A DNA stretch of 6,020 nucleotides, taken from the NCBI GenBank assembly GCA_026225435.1, contig JAMFST010000653.1:1-6020 (forward strand), given 5' to 3'. Below are positions 1 to 4,236 of the stretch, piece after piece. The notes below the pieces were generated by a model that was not told the origin of the DNA, made no database searches, and saw nothing but the letters and a program-made list of their open reading frames with translations. The translations under genes and the position numbers were made by a program. This DNA comes from Labilithrix luteola (GTDB lineage Bacteria > Myxococcota_A > Polyangia > Polyangiales > Polyangiaceae). Positions within the stretch are counted from its first letter, which is position 1; the number at the start of each line of letters is the position of its first letter.

Positions 1-847
1 GAAGCACGCGCTCAACGCCATCGCCATTAACCGCGCCAAGCGGCCGACCAAGCTCATCGACGGCGCGGGCCTCTGCTACCAGCGCAACCGGGACGGCTCG
101 CTGACGCCTTGGCAGCGTCTGCGCCAGCCCGGCCTCGCTCTTGAACGACGGCCGCCCGAGCAAGCGATGGATCGCCGGGCGGATGGCGAACATGCAGACG
201 AGCGCGTAGACCGCGATGCCGCCGAGGGTGATCCCCAGCTGGGCGATCTCCACGTGGCCGCCGTGCATCGGCGCCAGCAGGAGCGAGAAGGCGATCCAGC
301 CGACGAGGTCGTCGATCATCGCCGCCGACATGACCAGAAGGCCCACGTCCGTCTTGAAGAGGCCGAGATCGAGCAGCGTCTTGGCGATCACCGGCAAGGC
401 GGAGATGGACAGCGCGATGCCGAGGAAGGCGACGAACATCCAGCGTCGCGACGGATCGACCAGATCGCTGTCCGGCAGGAGTGACGCCAGGATGGCGCCG
501 CCGATCATGGGGAAGAGGACGCCGAGCGAGCTGGCCAGGAGCGCGCTGCGGCCGCGCTTCTTCACCAGCGCGATGTCCACCTCGGTGCCCGAGACGACCA
601 GCAGCAGCACCGCGGCGATCTGCATGTAGCCGTTGAGCGCCGCCTTGGGAGCGGCGCCGCTGAACAACCAGGTGACCGCGCCGGGGGCGATCTTCCCGAG
701 GATGCTCGGTCCGACGATGATGCCGGCGGTGATCTCGCCGACCACGAGCGGCATGCCCAGCTTGCGTACCAGCTCCCCTAGCAGCCGCGCCGCTCCGAGG
801 AGGATGGCGAGAGCGAGGAGGAAGGCGAACGCGTCGTGCTCGGACAT
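1..847 (-). CDS. CPA2-family cation/proton antiporter (Kef/NapA-like), N-terminal part, C-terminus disrupted or off the edge
   Basis: Integral inner-membrane monovalent cation:proton antiporter of the CPA2 superfamily, exchanging Na+ or K+ for H+. It starts at ATG 847 with a GGAG ribosome-binding sequence only 3 bases upstream. Hydrophobic stretches lie at about residues 6-24, 34-52, 71-87, 103-122, 136-157, 165-192 and 203-224. The family signature GEITAGIIVGPSILG is at 37-51. ALPVIAKTLLDLGL is at 150-163 (the unwound helix region), and the paired aspartates D179-D180 within MIDDLVGW are the expected ion-binding pair of an electrogenic CPA2 exchanger. The frame is open to base 2 (282 codons), but only about residues 1-245 look like antiporter. 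From P246 onward the sequence loses membrane character, and G/C-ending codons fall from 39 of 40 to 22 of 37. Family members usually have about 380 or more residues in the transport domain, so most of the C-terminal half is missing here. The start lies 12 bases after the isocitrate dehydrogenase stop, so the two genes are probably one transcript. The ion specificity cannot be told. Confidence 0.85.
   Translation of the reverse strand, partial: MSEHDAFAFLLALAILLGAARLLGELVRKLGMPLVVGEITAGIIVGPSILGKIAPGAVTWLFSGAAPKAALNGYMQIAAVLLLVVSGTEVDIALVKKRGRSALLASSLGVLFPMIGGAILASLLPDSDLVDPSRRWMFVAFLGIALSISALPVIAKTLLDLGLFKTDVGLLVMSAAMIDDLVGWIAFSLLLAPMHGGHVEIAQLGITLGGIAVYALVCMFAIRPAIHRLLGRPSFKSEAGLAQTLPRRQRAVPVALVAEARAVDELGRPLGAVNGDGVERVL
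2..124 (+). pseudogene. Fragment resembling the N-terminus of a P4-type tyrosine integrase (DUF4102-like arm-binding domain)
   Basis: Read from base 2 on the plus strand, about 41 codons give a coherent protein-like segment. It contains AINRAK, then KLIDGAGLCYQ, then NRDGS, then PW followed by basic residues. This matches from memory the usual opening of P4-family phage/island integrases: a short helix with an A-I-x-x-A-K pattern, then K-L-x-D-G-x-G-L, a turn with N-G-S, and W-R-x-R. In those enzymes the domain binds arm-type attachment sites, and the catalytic tyrosine recombinase domain follows. A hand count gives 38 of 41 codons ending in G or C, against 22 of 37 for the opposing minus-strand frame over nearly the same bases. 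After about base 124 the frame stays open to 484 but loses similarity and codon bias, because the DNA becomes antiporter antisense. The start would lie just outside the window. The fragment is cut before any catalytic residue. The family call rests on remembered motifs only. Confidence 0.42.
105..135. other. Probable junction between antiporter and integrase-like DNA
   Basis: Coding signal switches strand here. To the right, the minus-strand antiporter frame has nearly all codons ending in G or C and clear membrane-protein sequence up to about L245 (base 113). To the left, that bias vanishes on the minus strand and appears on the plus strand in an integrase-like frame. Both frames look acceptable over roughly 105-135, so the breakpoint cannot be placed exactly. 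I see no insertion-sequence terminus or obvious direct repeat at this point. It could be a real insertion/deletion scar or an assembly chimera. Confidence 0.5.
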
Positions 848-859
848 GGGCTCCGCTGG

Positions 860-1891
860 TCAGGTCGTGGCGATCAGCTTGCTGAGCGCGTCGGTGAACT
901 GGTCGGTGGTGGCGCTGCCTCCGAGATCGCCCGTGCGGATCTCGGCGCGGGCGTACAGCTCGAGGAGCGACTTCTCGATCTTGTTCGCTGCGGTGCTCTC
1001 GCCGAGGTGGTGAAGCATCATCACCGCGCTCTGGATGAGCGCCGTGGGGTTCGCCAGCCCCTTGCCGGCGATGTCCGGGGCCGTGCCATGGACCGCCTCG
1101 AAGACGGCGGCGTCCTGGCCGATGTTGGCGCCCGGGACGATGCCGAGACCGCCGACGAGGCCTGCCCCGAGATCGCTGAGGATGTCGCCGTAGAGGTTCT
1201 CGGTGACGATGACGTCGACCTTGTTGGCGTTGCGCACGAGGTTCATCGCACAGGCGTCGACGATCATCTCCGCCGGCTCGATGCGCGGGTGCGCCTGGGC
1301 CACCTTGCGGAACACCTCGAGGAACATCCCGTCGGTGATCTTCATGATGTTCGCCTTGTGCACGGCGGTGACACGCATGCGCCCCATGCGCTCGGCGTAG
1401 TCGAAGGCGTACTCGCAGATCCGCCGCGAGCCCTTCTCGGTGATGAGCTTGATCGACTGGGCGATGCCCGGCATCAGCATCAGCTCGAGGCCGGCGTAGA
1501 GGTCCTCGGTGTTCTCGCGGACGATGACGATGTCCGTCCCCTCGAAGCGCGGCTCGACACCGGGCAGGCTCTTGACCGGGCGGACGTTGGAGTAGAGGTC
1601 GAGCGCCTGGCGCAGGGTCACGTTGACCGAGCGGAAGCCCTTGCCGATGGGCGTGCCGATGGGCCCCTTGAGGGCGACCTTGTTCTTGCGGATCGAGTCG
1701 AGCACCTCGGGGGGGAGCGTGGTGCCGCGCTTCTCCGCCACCTCCGCGCCGGCGTTGTGCACCTCCCAGTCGATGGTGACGCCGCTCGCCTCGATCACTC
1801 GCTGCGTCGCGGTCGCGACCTCGGGGCCGATGCCGTCGCCCGGAATCAACGTGAGAGTATGCTTGGTCCTCGTCGCTTCGGTCGCCGCCAT
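860..1891 (-). CDS. icd: NAD-dependent isocitrate dehydrogenase (IDH3-like, isocitrate/isopropylmalate dehydrogenase family)
   Basis: A 343-residue cytoplasmic beta-decarboxylating dehydrogenase, predicted to oxidise isocitrate to 2-oxoglutarate in the TCA cycle. The N-terminal IPGDGIGPEV (16-25) is the family nucleotide-binding opening. The substrate loop SVNVTLRQALDLYSNVRP (88-105) has Ser88, Asn90 and Arg94, the isocitrate-type S-x-N-x-x-L-R pattern rather than the isopropylmalate type. Arg104 and Arg125, Tyr132 in RENTEDLYAG, and Lys179 in VHKANIMK supply expected substrate and catalytic residues. Metal-binding aspartates are Asp212, Asp236 and Asp240. In HGTAPDIAGKGLANPTA (268-284), Asp273-Ile274 replaces the Lys-Tyr typical of NADP enzymes and points to NAD. 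The length is normal for short NAD-IDHs. ATG at 1891 is well placed before the first strand, but no clear ribosome-binding sequence precedes it. It lies 12 bases upstream of the antiporter gene and diverges from the hydrolase. Homoisocitrate or tartrate dehydrogenase is a less likely alternative. Confidence 0.92.
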   Translation of the reverse strand: MAATEATRTKHTLTLIPGDGIGPEVATATQRVIEASGVTIDWEVHNAGAEVAEKRGTTLPPEVLDSIRKNKVALKGPIGTPIGKGFRSVNVTLRQALDLYSNVRPVKSLPGVEPRFEGTDIVIVRENTEDLYAGLELMLMPGIAQSIKLITEKGSRRICEYAFDYAERMGRMRVTAVHKANIMKITDGMFLEVFRKVAQAHPRIEPAEMIVDACAMNLVRNANKVDVIVTENLYGDILSDLGAGLVGGLGIVPGANIGQDAAVFEAVHGTAPDIAGKGLANPTALIQSAVMMLHHLGESTAANKIEKSLLELYARAEIRTGDLGGSATTDQFTDALSKLIATT

Positions 1892-1926
1892 GGTGACGCG
1901 ACACGTTATCAGTCCCGGGCCGTCTC
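1892..1926. promoter_or_regulatory. Short divergent spacer with possible promoter and near-palindromic site
   Basis: This 35-base spacer separates the isocitrate dehydrogenase ATG from the furthest upstream hydrolase start. On the minus strand GATAAC (1910-1905) resembles a -10 box and would put transcription only about 7-10 bases ahead of the ATG. I see no convincing -35 box at the right distance. GTGACGCGACAC at 1893-1904 is palindromic except for one central mismatched pair and could be an operator. If the hydrolase really starts at 1990 or 2008, the spacer grows to about 100-117 bases, which is more reasonable for two divergent promoters. All of this is pattern-based and weak. Confidence 0.22.
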
Positions 1927-2901
1927 GTGGCCGTCGAAACCACTCCGCGCTCGAGCTGCTTCGCGGACATCGACAACCTTGCGCCCGGCGTGCTCCGTTC
2001 TGCCGCCGTGCGCTCCCGTCGTCTCCACACGAATGGCCTCTCGCTCCGCGTTCACGAATGGCCGGCGACCTCGTCTGGTGCCGCGCCTTCCGCGAAGGAG
2101 ATGCGGCCGCTCGTGCTCGTGCACGGCTGGATGGACAGCGGCGCCACCTTCGACCTGGTTGCCGAGCGCCTCGCCGCCGCGGGCATCCACGTGATCGCCC
2201 CCGACATGCGCGGCTACGGAGACAGCGATCGCGCGCCGGCGGGCTCGTACTACCACTTCCCCGACTACGTCGCCGACCTCGCCGGGCTCGTCGATCAGCT
2301 CGTCCCCGACGGCGCTCCCATCACGCTCGTCGGTCACTCGATGGGCGGCACGATCACCACGCTGTACGCCGGCGCACGCCCTGCGCGGGTCGCTCGCCTG
2401 GTGAACATCGAGGGGCTCGGGCCGCCGCACAGCACCTTCCCCGCCGGTGCGCAGCGGCTGGCGACGTGGCTCGATCAGCTGGGCGATCCCAAGTTCTCCA
2501 CCTCGCGCCCGTCCCCGCGCGAGGGGATGCTCCGTCGCCTCTGCACCGGGCATCCCGGCGTGCCCTCCGAGATCCTCGCGACGCGGCTCGACCAGCTGAT
2601 GATCCGCGCCGATCCGGAGAGCACCGACGACGCGTACGTGTGGCGGGCCGATCCGCGGCACCGCATGACCGCGCCGGTCCCCTACTTCGCCGAGCTGTAC
2701 AAGGCGCACGCCGCGCGCATCACCGCGCCGGTGCTCTTCATCGCCGGCGGCGCCACCGGGTACCACCCGACCGACGAGGCGGACCGCCTCACCGCCTTCC
2801 GCGATCTGCGAACCGCGTCGATCCCCGACGCTGGCCACATGATCCACTGGACCCACCCCGCGGAGCTCGCGGAGCAGATCCTCACCGCCGCGACCGCGTG
2901 A
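1927..2901 (+). CDS. Alpha/beta-fold hydrolase (serine hydrolase)
   Basis: Soluble alpha/beta hydrolase of 324 residues if started at GTG 1927, probably an esterase, lipase or related serine hydrolase of unknown substrate. LVLVHGWMDSG (62-72) supplies the HG oxyanion-hole segment. APDMRGYGDSDR (91-102) is the conserved segment after the second core strand. GHSMGG (136-141) is the nucleophile elbow with Ser138. VNIEGLGPP (159-167) is typical of one bacterial subgroup. AGHMIHW (302-308) carries the catalytic His304. The usual acid after the penultimate strand is not obvious: the segment reads GGATGYHPTDEAD (274-286), where Asp283 or Glu284 is a possible but unproven acid. Residues about 145-260 form the lid. 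There is no signal peptide or membrane segment. The start is uncertain: GTG at 1990 (codon 22) and 2008 (codon 28) are alternatives, and homologous sequence only begins near residue 31. None has a clear ribosome-binding site. It diverges from isocitrate dehydrogenase and converges on the M16 gene with a 3-base gap. Confidence 0.88.
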   Translation: MAVETTPRSSCFADIDNLAPGVLRSAAVRSRRLHTNGLSLRVHEWPATSSGAAPSAKEMRPLVLVHGWMDSGATFDLVAERLAAAGIHVIAPDMRGYGDSDRAPAGSYYHFPDYVADLAGLVDQLVPDGAPITLVGHSMGGTITTLYAGARPARVARLVNIEGLGPPHSTFPAGAQRLATWLDQLGDPKFSTSRPSPREGMLRRLCTGHPGVPSEILATRLDQLMIRADPESTDDAYVWRADPRHRMTAPVPYFAELYKAHAARITAPVLFIAGGATGYHPTDEADRLTAFRDLRTASIPDAGHMIHWTHPAELAEQILTAATA

Positions 2902-2904
2902 CCG

Positions 2905-4236
2905 TCAGACGAGGCCCTTCCAGCCGCGGACGTCGTCGGCCAGTCGCTTGGCCGCGTCGCCTTCGACGAGCCCGACGGCGACCACGTTGAGGTTCTCCGG
3001 CCGCGCGATCGAGCGCACCAGAACACGCACCTGATCGGCGGTGACGGCGAGGTTCGCCTTCAGCCGCTCGGCCGGTGTCTCGAAGCGGCCGAACAGGTAG
3101 CCGCCGGCGTACACGCCACCGAGCTCCTCGGCCGAGTCGAGCATCCCGCGCGTGTCCCAGGCGACCCGTCGCCGCGCCTTGTCCATCTCCTGCTCGGTCG
3201 GCCCGGTCTCGCCGAGCTCGTCGAGCATCTTCAAGATCTCGCGGGTGACCAGCGGAGCGCGCTCGTGGATGACGCCGGCGGCAAAGTCGATGATGCCGTC
3301 GTCCTCGTAACCGTCGTAGCCCGCGGACACGTCGTAACAGAGGCCGCCGGCGTCGCAGATGCGGTGGTACAGGCGGGTCGACATCCCGTCGTCGAGGATG
3401 CGCATCAGCATCTCGATGACCGGCCGCTCGCGGCTGTGCTCCGACGGCGCCCGCAGGCACACGCGCAGCTCCGTCTGGCTCGACGAGTTCTCGACGCGCT
3501 TGTAGCGGGGCTTCTTCTGCGTGTGCTCGGGCACGCCGCCGACGATCCGCTCGCCCGCCGGCATCCAGGCAAAGTCGCGCTCCCCCATGGCGAGCGCCGC
3601 GTCCTCGTCGACCGGCCCGGAATAGACCAGCACGCTCGACCTGGCGACGTAGTGCCGGGCATGGTGCGCCCGCAGCATCGCGTCGTCGAACGAGCGCACC
3701 CGCGTCTCGTCGCCGGTGATGGTGAACCCCAGCGGATGCGTCGGGTAGATGAGCGCGCGGGAGATGTTGTCCGCGTCGACCTGCCGCCCCTCGTCGTCGA
3801 GGTCTTCCAGGATCTCCTCGCAGACGATCCCCTTTTCGATCTCGATGTCGGCGAAGAGCGGGTCGCGCAGCAGCTCACCGAAGTGCGACGACGCCTCGTC
3901 CATCGACTCCGGCGGGAGGGTGACCGAGAACACGCCGAAGTCGGTGTGGGTCGCCGCGTAGAGGAACCCGCCGAGCCGCTCGAACGCGAGGTTCACCTGG
4001 TGCGCCGACGGCAGCCGGGGCGTGCCCCGGTAGAGCATGTGCTCGAGGAAGTGACTCAGACCGTTGGTCTGCTTGTCCTCGAAGCGCGAGCCGACCCGCA
4101 CGTAGAGCGCCAGGTGCGCCCGCTGCAGCTCGTGCCGCGGCACCACGATGGTCACCAGCCCGTTGGGGAGGGTGACCGTGCGGTACGGGATGGCCGGGAG
4201 CTCCCGGCCCGCGGAAGAAGCGGTCGACGTCGTCAG
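2905..4236 (-). CDS. M16-family zinc metallopeptidase (insulinase/processing-peptidase type, M16B-like), probable CTG start
   Basis: Zinc peptidase of about 443 residues, the usual length for a single-chain M16B subunit that folds as two homologous halves and clasps short unfolded peptides. Numbered from the proposed CTG at 4236, the inverted zinc motif is HFLEH at 62-66. The third ligand is expected to be Glu141, with conserved Glu134 seven residues before it, in EKGIVCEE. The C-terminal half has the usual M-S-T-R-L-Y and G-L-C-Y-D-V segments (about 290-310). All residues needed for activity are therefore present. The nearest conventional start, GTG 4155, would delete the conserved first strand (TLPNGL), which is encoded in frame just upstream. 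No ATG, GTG or TTG lies between 4156 and the in-frame stop at 4278-4276. The only near-cognate start with a good ribosome-binding site is CTG at 4236, whose TG is shared with the TGA of the foldase gene. No signal peptide is visible, so a cytoplasmic location is likely. The stop lies 3 bases from the convergent hydrolase stop. Confidence 0.87.
   Translation of the reverse strand: MTTSTASSAGRELPAIPYRTVTLPNGLVTIVVPRHELQRAHLALYVRVGSRFEDKQTNGLSHFLEHMLYRGTPRLPSAHQVNLAFERLGGFLYAATHTDFGVFSVTLPPESMDEASSHFGELLRDPLFADIEIEKGIVCEEILEDLDDEGRQVDADNISRALIYPTHPLGFTITGDETRVRSFDDAMLRAHHARHYVARSSVLVYSGPVDEDAALAMGERDFAWMPAGERIVGGVPEHTQKKPRYKRVENSSSQTELRVCLRAPSEHSRERPVIEMLMRILDDGMSTRLYHRICDAGGLCYDVSAGYDGYEDDGIIDFAAGVIHERAPLVTREILKMLDELGETGPTEQEMDKARRRVAWDTRGMLDSAEELGGVYAGGYLFGRFETPAERLKANLAVTADQVRVLVRSIARPENLNVVAVGLVEGDAAKRLADDVRGWKGLV
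4192..4209. repeat. Perfect 18-base GC-rich palindrome just inside the M16 start
   Basis: GGCCGGGAGCTCCCGGCC reads the same on both strands. As RNA it can fold into a seven-pair all-GC stem closing an AGCU loop. It begins 28 bases into the M16 reading frame when counted from the CTG start and encodes Gly-Arg-Glu-Leu-Pro-Ala in the poorly conserved N-terminal extension. It could be an mRNA hairpin affecting initiation or coupling, a protein-binding site, or a chance product of GC-rich coding. The hairpin is visible, but its role is inference. Confidence 0.6.

Noticed and set aside
54..2030. A 658-codon open frame on the minus strand spanning antiporter, isocitrate dehydrogenase and the hydrolase start
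   Set aside because: The translation is arginine/histidine-rich low-complexity sequence typical of the wrong frame in GC-rich DNA. It overlaps two well-recognised genes on the same strand in another frame.
836..2194. Plus-strand 452-codon open frame antisense to isocitrate dehydrogenase
   Set aside because: It is rich in Asp, Arg, Val, Leu and His with no recognisable domain. It mirrors the codon bias of the real minus-strand gene.
1909..2856. Minus-strand 315-codon open frame antisense to the hydrolase
   Set aside because: Shadow of the hydrolase gene. No motif is visible, and the hydrolase catalytic motifs on the plus strand are decisive.
1623..2990. Plus-strand 455-codon open frame overlapping the hydrolase
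   Set aside because: It is out of frame with the clear alpha/beta hydrolase and consists mostly of Arg/Pro/Ala runs.
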